Shown here: piece by piece, positions 1 to 6,411 of the stretch
Layout: each line of letters opens with the position of its first letter
How positions within the stretch are numbered: the stretch's first letter is position 1
Origin: DTDX01 sp964608455
Lineage (GTDB): Archaea > Thermoproteota > Bathyarchaeia > 40CM-2-53-6 > DTDX01
DNA length: 9,882 bases
Assembly: GCA_964608455.1 (NCBI GenBank)
Contig: CAZSNM010000028.1
Location: 1 to 9,882, forward strand
Direction of reading: 5' to 3'
Translations under genes and position numbers: made by a program
The notes under the pieces: model-generated
Databases searched by the model: none
What the model saw: the letters and a program-made list of their open reading frames with translations, nothing else
Told to the model about the DNA's origin: nothing

Positions 1-257
1 TCTTTTAAACTCCTTAATTGAAAAAGCAAATCTTTTAATTCCTCATTTTTTCCTCCTCTAACATTTATAAAATTTATTGGTAAATTTAATGCTTCAGCTT
101 GCAATTTAGTCCACTCAACATTAGGGTAATGAAACATATATGAATAAGCCTTAGGAATAACTGTAATTAAACTAGTTATTTCAAATCCCTGTTGCATTAA
201 GCACCAAAGCGCATAGTTACTATCTTTTCCACCGCTAAATAAAACTGCAATTCTCAA
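1..257 (-). CDS. dph6: Diphthine--ammonia ligase (Dph6), N-terminal part
   Basis: First 85 codons of a PP-loop ATP pyrophosphatase; the rest lies beyond the left edge. The start shows the PP-loop SGGKDS (residues 8-13) right after a hydrophobic beta strand, and then YMFHYPN at residues 40-46, a block typical of the Dph6/arCOG00187 group rather than of tRNA-modifying PP-loop enzymes. Known family role: ATP-dependent amidation of diphthine on elongation factor 2, the last step of diphthamide synthesis, in the cytoplasm of archaea and eukaryotes. The start is TTG at 257-255, backed by GAGGTG at 265-270 with 7 nt spacing; no ATG fits. It lies 34 nt after the stop of the membrane-protein gene upstream, so it is probably co-transcribed. 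The C-terminal half that would confirm the family is missing. Confidence 0.85.
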   Translation of the reverse strand, partial: MRIAVLFSGGKDSNYALWCLMQQGFEITSLITVIPKAYSYMFHYPNVEWTKLQAEALNLPINFINVRGGKNEELKDLLFQLRSLK

Positions 258-264
258 AATTTTT

Positions 265-270
265 CACCTC
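265..270 (-). promoter_or_regulatory. Ribosome binding site deciding the TTG start of dph6
   Basis: GAGGTG on the minus strand, 7 nt before TTG at 257. It fits the anti-Shine-Dalgarno end of archaeal 16S rRNA and fixes the start of an open frame that has no ATG nearby. Confidence 0.75.
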
Positions 271-291
271 TAATAAAATTAACTTAAAACT

Positions 292-909
292 TTATGGATT
301 AGATTGCGCTATAACAAAAATTTCTAAACTTTTAATTATTAATATGGCATCTACAGGGATTATGCTTTCAAATTTGAAGTCAAACCTTAAAATATCACCA
401 ATTTTATTTATTCTTTCATCATCCCAATTAAGAATTAATTGTGTGCCAGAATCTTCTTTTGGAACACCTAGCATTTGGCTTTTATCAAATCGCCCATTTA
501 AATAAATATTTATTTTCCATAAGCTTCCCCAATTAGTACTATTAGGAGACCAAATGTTAAAAAACCAAATTTGAATATTAAGAATTTTCGTTAAATTAAA
601 TTCTGCTCTATTAAAATGAGTAATTCTTAGCCATAAAGTTAAATTATCACCAGATTTAATAACAATTAATTCAGGTTTAGATTCATTGTTATTTAACTCA
701 AATCTAAACCATCTAGTTCTAACTTTTTCAGGGTTAAACCAATCTATATCAATGCTTTTTTGAAGAGTCGGCTTAATATAAATAATGTTAGCTTCATTCT
801 TTTTAGCTTCTTTAAACCATAATAAATAAATGTATGGAAATTGAACAGCAGTGACTAAAGCAATTAATAAAATTATTAAAGCAAGCTTTTTCATCTCTTC
901 ATTACCCAT
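292..909 (-). CDS. Membrane-anchored extracytoplasmic protein of unknown function
   Basis: A 205-residue protein I do not recognise. Residues 8-32 are a hydrophobic segment after MKK, fitting an uncleaved signal anchor (no clear cleavage site). The rest is rich in alternating hydrophobic residues, Trp and Phe, suggesting a beta-sandwich outside the cell, and carries four N-glycosylation sequons (near N75, N89, N105 and N123), as expected of an archaeal surface protein. It starts 11 nt after the stop of the MoxR-VWA gene and is followed 34 nt later by dph6, so translation is probably coupled to the ATPase. The first ATG (909) has no good ribosome site; an ATG five codons later (894), right before KKLALII, is an equally reasonable start. 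It may be a partner or substrate of the AAA-VWA protein, an inference from position only. Confidence 0.75.
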   Translation of the reverse strand: MGNEEMKKLALIILLIALVTAVQFPYIYLLWFKEAKKNEANIIYIKPTLQKSIDIDWFNPEKVRTRWFRFELNNNESKPELIVIKSGDNLTLWLRITHFNRAEFNLTKILNIQIWFFNIWSPNSTNWGSLWKINIYLNGRFDKSQMLGVPKEDSGTQLILNWDDERINKIGDILRFDFKFESIIPVDAILIIKSLEIFVIAQSNP

Positions 910-920
910 TTAAACTGGTT

Positions 921-2729
921 TCATCTAAATAATTCAATTAATTTATTTGGTAATTCATCTAAATCCTCTATAAATATATATTTGCCTTGACCTATTTTCG
1001 CTAATTCTTTACATAATTTAATGCTTTCTTCACTTCCTCCCCCAATTCCAGTTTGAATAACATGAAGTTTATCAAATTTTTCAACAATAGTTTTAGGGTC
1101 ATCTCCTGCTGTAAGCCAACCATCAGTAACTAAAACCCCTATTTTCTCTAAAGTTAAGTCATTTAAAGAGGTAAACTGATTTATTCCCTCATTTAATCCT
1201 GCCTTTATATTGGTTAATCCACCTACATTAAGAGACAAAATTTTCTCAATGACTTCATTTAATTCAATTTTCTCATTAATTAATTTAATTGGAGTAGCTT
1301 CATTTTTAAATATAACTATGGTGTAATAGTCTTTTTCAAACTTATAAGCTAAAGCTCCAACAGCTAATGCTGCAGTAACAATTTTAGATCTTTGCATTGA
1401 ATTGCTTGCATCAAGAATTAATGCAACAGCTATTTTTTTAGGTTCCTTTTTAATAGTTATTAAATCTTCATTGCTATAAACCTTTTTTCCTAAAATATTT
1501 TCAAGTGTTAAATCCACATCTATTTCTTCATCACTAAAATTATATGGGCCAAAACTTTTTTTTATTTTACGCTTTCCTTTTTCGCTTATTTCAGAAGCGA
1601 TTTTAACTATTAAATGGGCAACATAATTTTTTACAATATTCTTTTCTTCATCACTTTTAATTTCATCAAAATCTTCAATATAAATTTTAAATATTTCATT
1701 GGACTTCTTATTTTTAAGAAACTTAATGTTTTGATTTAAAAAACTTAATTCTTGAGTGAAAATTTTGCTTATTTTACTTTCTTTATTTACTATCGACATA
1801 TATGGTAAATTAATATCTTCATTATTTTCATTATTCTTTATTGTTGATTGAAAAAAATTTTGGTTGGAATTACTGGAAAAACCTATTTTATCTAATATTA
1901 AAAAAACAATTCTTTTTATCAAATCTTCTTTTGTTTCTTTACTTCTTAAAGCGAGCTCTATTTTGCAATTTAAAGCCATCACAGCAGCTTCAACAATTTC
2001 ATCCTTAGTTAACTCTTTTTTATTTTTTAATAAATCAACCATATCTATTGCTCCTCTAATTGATGGTCCTCTTTTAACATTTGGATCCTTTCTAATTGTA
2101 TTAATAATTTCAACAGCTAACTTAACAAGTTGCTCATTAAAACATTTTGTTTCTTGCTTAACTATTTCTTCCTCTTCTCTTTTAGGTTGATAATCCAATT
2201 TAATCCAAACAAATCTATCTTTTAAAGCTTCGCTTAACCTAGTTGTTCCAACATATTCTTCAGGATTTTGGGTTGCTATAATAACAAATCCATTTTTAGC
2301 TTTTACTTCACCTACTTTAGGAACAATTATTGTTTTTTCATCCATTGCTGGAAGAAGAACATTTTGAGTTGATTCAGGCATTCTATTAAGCTCATTTATA
2401 AAAAGTATCCCTCCATTAATCATTGCAAGATATAGTGGTCCAGGGATAAATGCCTCTTTTACATAACCTTTACTAACAAGAATTGGTGGATCAAACCAAC
2501 CAATAAGCTTATTTTCAGTATATCTTTCATCCCCATCCACTCTATAAACAGGTCTATTTAAAAATTCGGCTACAGCTTTAGCCAATTTTGTTTTTCCAAC
2601 TCCAACAGCCCCTTCAAGCAGTACATGCTTTCCAATAGAAACAGCTGTTAATATTTTTTTTAATTCTTCCTCTCGTCCAATAACTCCGCTTCTTTTTTTA
2701 ATTTCTTTTAGAGCCTCCTCTACTTTCAT
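921..2729 (-). CDS. MoxR-type AAA+ ATPase fused to a von Willebrand A domain
   Basis: A 602-residue single-chain protein joining an AAA+ module to a VWA module. AAA part: Walker A GAVGVGKT (40-47), Walker B ILFINE (108-113), sensor 1 ATQNP (152-156), arginine-finger region KDRF (170-173) and sensor 2 GPSIRG (221-226). After a low-complexity Asn/Ser/Lys linker (about 285-345) and a helical region comes a VWA domain whose metal site is complete: DASNS (440-444), the Thr of GGLTN (506) and TDG (535-537). Known relatives are MoxR/RavA-ViaA chaperones and the ChlI/ChlD subunits of magnesium or cobalt chelatase; in most of these ATPase and VWA are separate genes. The MoxR-like N-terminus and lack of any chelatase or tetrapyrrole gene here favour a MoxR-type chaperone that matures or remodels a metal-containing or surface complex (inference). 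It lies 52 nt after the DUF47 gene and 11 nt before the membrane-protein gene. Confidence 0.88.
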   Translation of the reverse strand: MKVEEALKEIKKRSGVIGREEELKKILTAVSIGKHVLLEGAVGVGKTKLAKAVAEFLNRPVYRVDGDERYTENKLIGWFDPPILVSKGYVKEAFIPGPLYLAMINGGILFINELNRMPESTQNVLLPAMDEKTIIVPKVGEVKAKNGFVIIATQNPEEYVGTTRLSEALKDRFVWIKLDYQPKREEEEIVKQETKCFNEQLVKLAVEIINTIRKDPNVKRGPSIRGAIDMVDLLKNKKELTKDEIVEAAVMALNCKIELALRSKETKEDLIKRIVFLILDKIGFSSNSNQNFFQSTIKNNENNEDINLPYMSIVNKESKISKIFTQELSFLNQNIKFLKNKKSNEIFKIYIEDFDEIKSDEEKNIVKNYVAHLIVKIASEISEKGKRKIKKSFGPYNFSDEEIDVDLTLENILGKKVYSNEDLITIKKEPKKIAVALILDASNSMQRSKIVTAALAVGALAYKFEKDYYTIVIFKNEATPIKLINEKIELNEVIEKILSLNVGGLTNIKAGLNEGINQFTSLNDLTLEKIGVLVTDGWLTAGDDPKTIVEKFDKLHVIQTGIGGGSEESIKLCKELAKIGQGKYIFIEDLDELPNKLIELFR

Positions 2730-2781
2730 ATCGTTTCTTCACTATTTGTGTAAATTAAATAAAGAATAAAATAAATTTTTG

Positions 2782-3447
2782 CTAAGCTTCAGAAGCTGTA
2801 ACGATAATTATTCTAGCCAAATCTCCTGTATCTTCACACCAATCTGTTATAGTTTCTAATCCTCTAGCTAACTCATTAATAAAAACCAATTGAGATGGTT
2901 TCACTTCAGAATTATAAAGAAGCCTCCTTATTAAATCGTATTTTTCATCAGATTCCTCCTCAATTCTCTCTACTTCATCAATTAATGAAAGAGTTACATT
3001 AAAATCTTTATTCATCCAAGAAAGAGCTTCCACAAGCTTTTTAGCGCATTCAACAGCTAAATTAGATAGATTTAGCAACTCATCCTTAATTTCTTTAGAT
3101 AAATTATTGAATGATATTAAAAGAGCAAGTTTTGCAGTCATTTTAGCTCCATCAGCAATTCTATCTAGGCTATCAGTTAAATTCATTAAATCTTCTCTGC
3201 TAAGAGGAGGCAATACACCCTTAGCAAGTTCTCTCATTTCACTTCTTCTTTTGGCATCAGCTTCTTCTTCTAATTCTCCTGCTTTTTTCAAATGTTTAAT
3301 TGATTCTTCCTCCTCTTCATTAAGCTTAAATTTTATTCCTTCATGCAACTCTCTTACAGAGTTGAAAGTTAAATTTAAATGTGGTTCAAGCATTTTTATA
3401 GCGTCTATTCTTCTTCCTTTACTAAACCATTTAAGGATTTTACTCAT
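2782..3447 (-). CDS. DUF47 / PhoU-like phosphate transport regulator
   Basis: A 221-residue, almost wholly helical and highly charged protein of the DUF47 (PhoU-like, COG1392) family. Family-typical stretches are EEEADAKRR (60-68), PPLSREDL (80-87) with DSLDRIAD (92-99), and near the C-terminus ELARGLETITD with WCED (192-206); their acidic repeats resemble the metal-binding E/D-x3-D motifs of PhoU. It is cytosolic, with no signal or membrane segment. It lies directly downstream of the PiT permease gene (65 nt), the usual pit-DUF47 pairing, and is taken to control or accessorise phosphate uptake. The ATG at 3447 is preceded by TGGTGA at 3451-3456 (3 nt spacing, rather short), and a TATA-like box further upstream could give it its own short-leader transcript. 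Confidence 0.9.
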   Translation of the reverse strand: MSKILKWFSKGRRIDAIKMLEPHLNLTFNSVRELHEGIKFKLNEEEEESIKHLKKAGELEEEADAKRRSEMRELAKGVLPPLSREDLMNLTDSLDRIADGAKMTAKLALLISFNNLSKEIKDELLNLSNLAVECAKKLVEALSWMNKDFNVTLSLIDEVERIEEESDEKYDLIRRLLYNSEVKPSQLVFINELARGLETITDWCEDTGDLARIIIVTASEA

Positions 3448-3480
3448 TTTTCACCACATTAAATTGTTTTTAAATATAGA

Positions 3481-3490
3481 GATATATAAA
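3481..3490 (-). promoter_or_regulatory. Possible TATA box for the DUF47 gene
   Basis: TTTATATATC on the minus strand, centred 38 nt before the ATG at 3447. Transcription would begin near 3459, giving a leader of about 12 nt that still includes the TGGTGA ribosome site. It could allow the regulator to be made separately from the permease. In DNA this AT-rich, chance matches are common. Confidence 0.4.
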
Positions 3491-3512
3491 ACATTTACTT
3501 CAATATCTTTTT

Positions 3513-4499
3513 CTAAATCATAATCAATTTAAAATAAAGTGCCATTTTAGTAAGTAGTATAGCTAAAAATCCGCTTACTGGAAAAGTAACTATCCAACCA
3601 AACATTACTTGCTTAACAGCTGATAAGCTTATTTTTGTTTTTCTAGCTAAAGCTGAACCAATAATAGCAGCTACAAGAACATGCGTTCCAGATAAAGGTA
3701 AACCAAGCAAAACAGAAACTGTAGCAATTATAGCTGCAGTTGCTTGAGCAGCTAAAGCAGATGAAGGCGTTAACTCAACTATTTTTAAACCAACAGATCT
3801 AATAACTCTTCTTCCAAGAACAAGCAATCCAGCAACCATTCCTGAAGCAGCTAAAGCTCTAATTAAATATTGCTCACCAGTTACAGTGCTTAATAAAGCG
3901 CTAGCATTAGCAACATCATTTCCAGCTCTTGAAAAAGAATTTGTAAAGGCTGCAAAAGCTAAAATTAATGCGGAACTCCTTTCTATGTTTTCTCTAGTTC
4001 TTAAACCCTTCACTCTTTTTAAAATAAATTTGCTTATGGCTTTAGATAAAATCAATGCTGTTATCAATCCTATAAATGGGGAAATAACCCAATTTAACAA
4101 TACTATTGAGACAGTTTTTAAATTTATAGCTTCAAAACCTTTAAAAAATAAAGCTAAACCTAAAACTGCCCCAACCATGCTATGGGTAGTTGAAACGGGC
4201 CAACCCCAAGTAGAAGCTATTGTTAACCAAATAGCTTCAGCTAAAATCACAATTAAAGTTATTTCCAATGTTATTGGAAAAACCTTATTGTTAATTATAC
4301 CTGTGCCAATAGTTTTTTCAACCCTCGCTCCTAATAAAACTGCGCCAATAAAATTGCATATAGAAATTAAAATCACTATTCGTTCTACAGTGATTAATCC
4401 ACTTCCAGCTAAAGGTGCCATAGTTTCATCATTAGCTCCAACTCCAAAAGCTATATAAAGTGCTATAATAATATTTACGATAAGTAATAACTCTATCAT
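3513..4499 (-). CDS. pit: PiT-family inorganic phosphate permease
   Basis: A 328-residue integral membrane protein of the PiT/PHO-4 family (COG0306), which imports phosphate, usually as a metal-phosphate complex with H+ or, in other members, Na+. The two inverted family repeats are visible: GANDE (21-25) and WPVSTTHS (100-107) in the first half; GNDVANA (193-199) and GLPLSGTHV (266-274) in the second. About ten hydrophobic segments are separated by a positively charged loop at 155-175 that should face the cytoplasm. Length is typical for the short archaeal and bacterial form. It heads the minus-strand block, followed by DUF47. The ATG at 4499 has no ribosome site but sits about 28 nt behind a good TATA box, suggesting a leaderless message. 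This ATG overlaps, on the other strand, the first ATG of the divergent reading frame. Confidence 0.93.
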   Translation of the reverse strand: MIELLLIVNIIIALYIAFGVGANDETMAPLAGSGLITVERIVILISICNFIGAVLLGARVEKTIGTGIINNKVFPITLEITLIVILAEAIWLTIASTWGWPVSTTHSMVGAVLGLALFFKGFEAINLKTVSIVLLNWVISPFIGLITALILSKAISKFILKRVKGLRTRENIERSSALILAFAAFTNSFSRAGNDVANASALLSTVTGEQYLIRALAASGMVAGLLVLGRRVIRSVGLKIVELTPSSALAAQATAAIIATVSVLLGLPLSGTHVLVAAIIGSALARKTKISLSAVKQVMFGWIVTFPVSGFLAILLTKMALYFKLIMI

Positions 4500-4522
4500 G
4501 AATAAGATTTATATAATATCCT

Positions 4523-4534
4523 ATTTTATATATC
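4523..4534 (-). promoter_or_regulatory. TATA box for a leaderless pit transcript
   Basis: GATATATAAAAT on the minus strand lies 24-35 nt before the pit ATG. That is the distance expected between an archaeal TATA box and its transcription start, so transcription would begin at or next to the start codon. Absence of any Shine-Dalgarno sequence before this ATG supports the leaderless reading. The same AT-rich stretch also reads as a TATA box on the plus strand and may serve the divergent ThiF-like gene. Confidence 0.55.
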
Positions 4535-4590
4535 TTTTGTTAGAAAAATTTAAAATTAATCAAATTTATAATTATAAAAAGGGAAAAACA

Positions 4591-5697
4591 TTGCAATCAA
4601 AAAATAATATTTTTAATGAACTTTCTAACGACGAAATTGAAGCTTATTCTAGACAAATAGTGCTGGATGAGATAGGTTATGAAGGGCAATTAAAAATTAA
4701 AAATGCTAAAGTTTTTATAGCAGGAATAGGCGGTTTAGGAAGCTCAACAGCTTTAAAATTAGCAGCTATGGGCGTAGGCTTTATTAAGCTTGTGGATAGA
4801 GACATAGTTTCAGCCTCAGATTTGCATAGACAGCATTTATATGATTTTCATTCAATAGGTTTAGTTAAAGTTGAAGTTGCTACTGAAAAACTTAAAGCTT
4901 TAAACCCAAGAATAACTGTAGTCCCTATTCCCATCTCTATTAAACAATGGAATGTGTATGATTTAATTAAAGATGTTGATTTAGTGATTGATGGTTTGGA
5001 TAGTATTGAAGCAAGGTACATAATTAATAGAGCTTGCATAGAAAGGAACATTCCATATCTTTATGGAGCTGCTATAGAAAATCAAGGCGTTGCCTCTACA
5101 ATTATTCCTTATGAATCTGCTTGCCTAGAATGTTTTAGTCCAGGATTGACTGATGAGGAATTGCCTAAATGCTCTATTATTGGTGTTCACCCATCAATAT
5201 TAAACATAATTTCAAGCATTCAAACTTTTGAAGCAATTCGATTAATAACTGGGAAAAAACCAAAATTAATAAATAAACTTCTATATGTAGATTTAAACGA
5301 GCTCTCTTTTGATGAAGTTAGAGTATTCAGAAACCAGAACTGTCCTTCATGCGGAAGCAAGCAAATTAAACCTCAATTAAAAGAGGAGCTTATTGAAGAG
5401 CATTGCGCCAGAAGCGGAAAAAAAGTTTTCATCTTTACTCCAAAAAAATGGTTAACAATTGATTTATTAAAAGCCTCGACCCAATTAAAAGAGTTTAAAA
5501 TTGAAAAATTTGGTAAATTAGGAGCAACTTTTTCTAGAAAAGATGGCATAACATTAAGCATTCTTAAAACAGGTGTTGCAATAATTCAGGTTCCACCAAA
5601 TTTAAATAAATTAAACTCAAAAAAAGATGTTTTAAACATTTATAAAACTATTTTTATCGATAAGCTTAATATACCGATTGAAGCTTTACCTTTATAA
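4591..5697 (+). CDS. ThiF/MoeB/E1-like adenylyltransferase with C-terminal extension
   Basis: An E1-like enzyme that should adenylate the C-terminal glycine of a ubiquitin-like small protein (MoaD, ThiS or SAMP type) for sulfur transfer or protein tagging. Counting from TTG 4591 (368 residues): YSRQ (19-22), nucleotide loop GIGGLG (45-50), D69 of LVDRD, zinc-ligand pairs CLEC (178-181) and CPSC (251-254), and C194 in PKCSIIG at the place of the conserved active-site Cys of ThiF/Uba4. After the second zinc pair come about 110 extra residues with predicted alpha/beta character, not a rhodanese, so the enzyme differs from Uba4/MOCS3. Open frame extends to an ATG at 4498, but the added 31 residues are AT-rich, unlike any E1 start, and overlap the pit start; AAGGG at 4579-4583 supports TTG 4591. 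No partner ubiquitin-like gene is in the window. Confidence 0.88.
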   Translation: MQSKNNIFNELSNDEIEAYSRQIVLDEIGYEGQLKIKNAKVFIAGIGGLGSSTALKLAAMGVGFIKLVDRDIVSASDLHRQHLYDFHSIGLVKVEVATEKLKALNPRITVVPIPISIKQWNVYDLIKDVDLVIDGLDSIEARYIINRACIERNIPYLYGAAIENQGVASTIIPYESACLECFSPGLTDEELPKCSIIGVHPSILNIISSIQTFEAIRLITGKKPKLINKLLYVDLNELSFDEVRVFRNQNCPSCGSKQIKPQLKEELIEEHCARSGKKVFIFTPKKWLTIDLLKASTQLKEFKIEKFGKLGATFSRKDGITLSILKTGVAIIQVPPNLNKLNSKKDVLNIYKTIFIDKLNIPIEALPL

Positions 5698-5708
5698 AAA
5701 TTATTTAT

Positions 5709-6023
5709 TTATGGTGGTGTAATTTTTATAGCTTGAGTTGGGCATTGAATTTCGCAAGCCATGCATTGAATACAGTCCTTTTCTCTTACAGGATCAGATT
5801 TTTTATTTGAAGTTGGATGTCCTGGAGAAGGAATCATTTCAAAAACGTTTACTGGACATACGCTAACGCAAACTTCATCTCCATTACAAATATCTTGATC
5901 TACAGCTACATTTGTACCATGAATTCCAAGTTTTTCTGGGGGTTTAACTTCACCCCAAACCTTATGGCCCGCATGCTCCCCGCTTATTTTTAATTTATTC
6001 ATAAATTCAGGATCTATAGGCAA
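5709..6023 (-). CDS. Zinc-containing seven-iron ferredoxin (Sulfolobus type)
   Basis: A 104-residue dicluster ferredoxin, length and sequence closely like the zinc ferredoxin of Sulfolobus. The N-terminal extension carries GEHAGH (15-20) and H35, and D77 lies further on; these match the three His and one Asp known to bind Zn. First cluster motif is C46-N-G-D49-E-V-C52-V-S-V-C56: Asp replaces the second Cys, so this site should hold [3Fe-4S]. The second motif C84-C87-C90 with C94 completes a [4Fe-4S] and the 3Fe site. Known role in thermophilic archaea: electron acceptor for 2-oxoacid:ferredoxin oxidoreductases in the cytosol. The start is TTG at 6023, fixed by GGAGGGT 7 nt upstream. It converges on the ThiF-like gene with only 11 nt between stops. 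Confidence 0.95.
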   Translation of the reverse strand: MPIDPEFMNKLKISGEHAGHKVWGEVKPPEKLGIHGTNVAVDQDICNGDEVCVSVCPVNVFEMIPSPGHPTSNKKSDPVREKDCIQCMACEIQCPTQAIKITPP

Positions 6024-6030
6024 TATTTTT

Positions 6031-6037
6031 ACCCTCC
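6031..6037 (-). promoter_or_regulatory. Strong ribosome binding site for the ferredoxin TTG start
   Basis: GGAGGGT on the minus strand, 7 nt from TTG at 6023. Its strength probably offsets the weaker start codon and sets the N-terminus at PID, matching the known family start. Confidence 0.8.
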
Positions 6038-6058
6038 ATTAAATTTAACAGCGTTAAT

Positions 6059-6068
6059 TTTATTTAAA
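6059..6068 (-). promoter_or_regulatory. Possible TATA box of the ferredoxin gene
   Basis: TTTAAATAAA on the minus strand, centred 41 nt before the TTG. Transcription would start near 6038, leaving a leader of about 15 nt that just contains the GGAGGGT site. Confidence 0.45.
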
Positions 6069-6142
6069 TTCTAAAATATAAATTTTACCCTTAATACTAA
6101 TGGCTTATTGCTAGGAAAACTATTTTAAATTCCATTCAACCT

Positions 6143-6304
6143 TTAATAATAGTATTTAACAGGTATCCAAACCCAGCGGCGCCAATATGGATCATAACCT
6201 AAAGTCCATACATATATAGGCTTTTTAGAAGCTAAATATCCCGCAGCTCCTCCTGCAGCTGCACCAGCTGCTATAAGCCCAGCTATAATCCACCAATCTA
6301 ACAT
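6143..6304 (-). CDS. 53-residue membrane microprotein with Gly/Ala-rich helix and aromatic tail
   Basis: A short ORF with no family I recognise. Residues 3-24 form one membrane helix rich in small residues (repeated Gly and Ala, with a G-A-A-A-G-G core), which favours tight helix packing. It is followed by a KK pair (27-28) and a tail packed with Trp, Tyr and Arg (YDPYWRRWVW, then KYYY at the end), suited to a membrane interface. By the positive-inside rule the C-terminus would be cytosolic. Support for reality: codon choice is coding-like, Trp is frequent (six TGG), GTGA lies 6 nt before the ATG at 6311-6314, a TATA-like box is placed properly, and the frame fills a gap between two confident genes. 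It lies 119 nt upstream of the ferredoxin gene on the same strand. Function unknown; possibly a small subunit or adaptor of a membrane complex. Confidence 0.6.
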   Translation of the reverse strand: MLDWWIIAGLIAAGAAAGGAAGYLASKKPIYVWTLGYDPYWRRWVWIPVKYYY

Positions 6305-6334
6305 ATTAAATCACATATATTTAATTTTGCTATT

Positions 6335-6346
6335 GATAAATAAAAA
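6335..6346 (-). promoter_or_regulatory. Possible TATA box of the microprotein gene
   Basis: TTTTTATTTATC on the minus strand, centred about 36 nt before the ATG at 6304. Transcription would begin near 6314, giving a leader of about 10 nt. The 107-nt gap 6305-6411 is divergent and must also hold the promoter of the flavoprotein gene, for which no single box stands out. Confidence 0.35.
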
Positions 6347-6396
6347 CTTTATCTTTTAATGTAAAAGTTTTTTTGCAAGCGCCAATTTAATTTTTA

Positions 6397-6402
6397 AGGT
6401 GA
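6397..6402 (+). promoter_or_regulatory. Ribosome binding site deciding the TTG start of the flavoprotein gene
   Basis: AGGTGA, 9 nt before TTG at 6412. The protein reads YDVIIVGAGPAG straight after, the usual position of the dinucleotide fold, so no longer N-terminus is needed. Confidence 0.75.
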
Positions 6403-6411
6403 AAAAATAAA

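Noticed and set aside
1864..2190. 108-residue plus-strand frame
   Set aside because: It lies wholly inside the MoxR-VWA gene on the opposite strand, with low-complexity Ser/Leu/Ile content typical of an antisense shadow.
921..2729. Magnesium or cobalt chelatase subunit as the firm call
   Set aside because: The AAA-VWA order fits, but the N-terminal half reads as MoxR-type and no tetrapyrrole or large chelatase gene is present.
3107..3523. 138-residue plus-strand frame
   Set aside because: Antisense to the DUF47 gene; Ser/Leu-rich shadow with no motif.
3886..4458. 190-residue plus-strand frame
   Set aside because: Antisense to the pit gene, whose membrane and signature motifs are clear; the composition is that of a mirrored transporter gene.
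4498..4590. 31-residue N-terminal extension of the ThiF-like protein
   Set aside because: AT-rich sequence covering the likely promoters, not E1-like, no ribosome site before the ATG; TTG 4591 preferred.
4848..5051. 67-residue minus-strand frame
   Set aside because: Shadow of the ThiF-like gene in its conserved core.
5373..5561. 62-residue minus-strand frame
   Set aside because: Shadow of the C-terminal domain of the ThiF-like gene.
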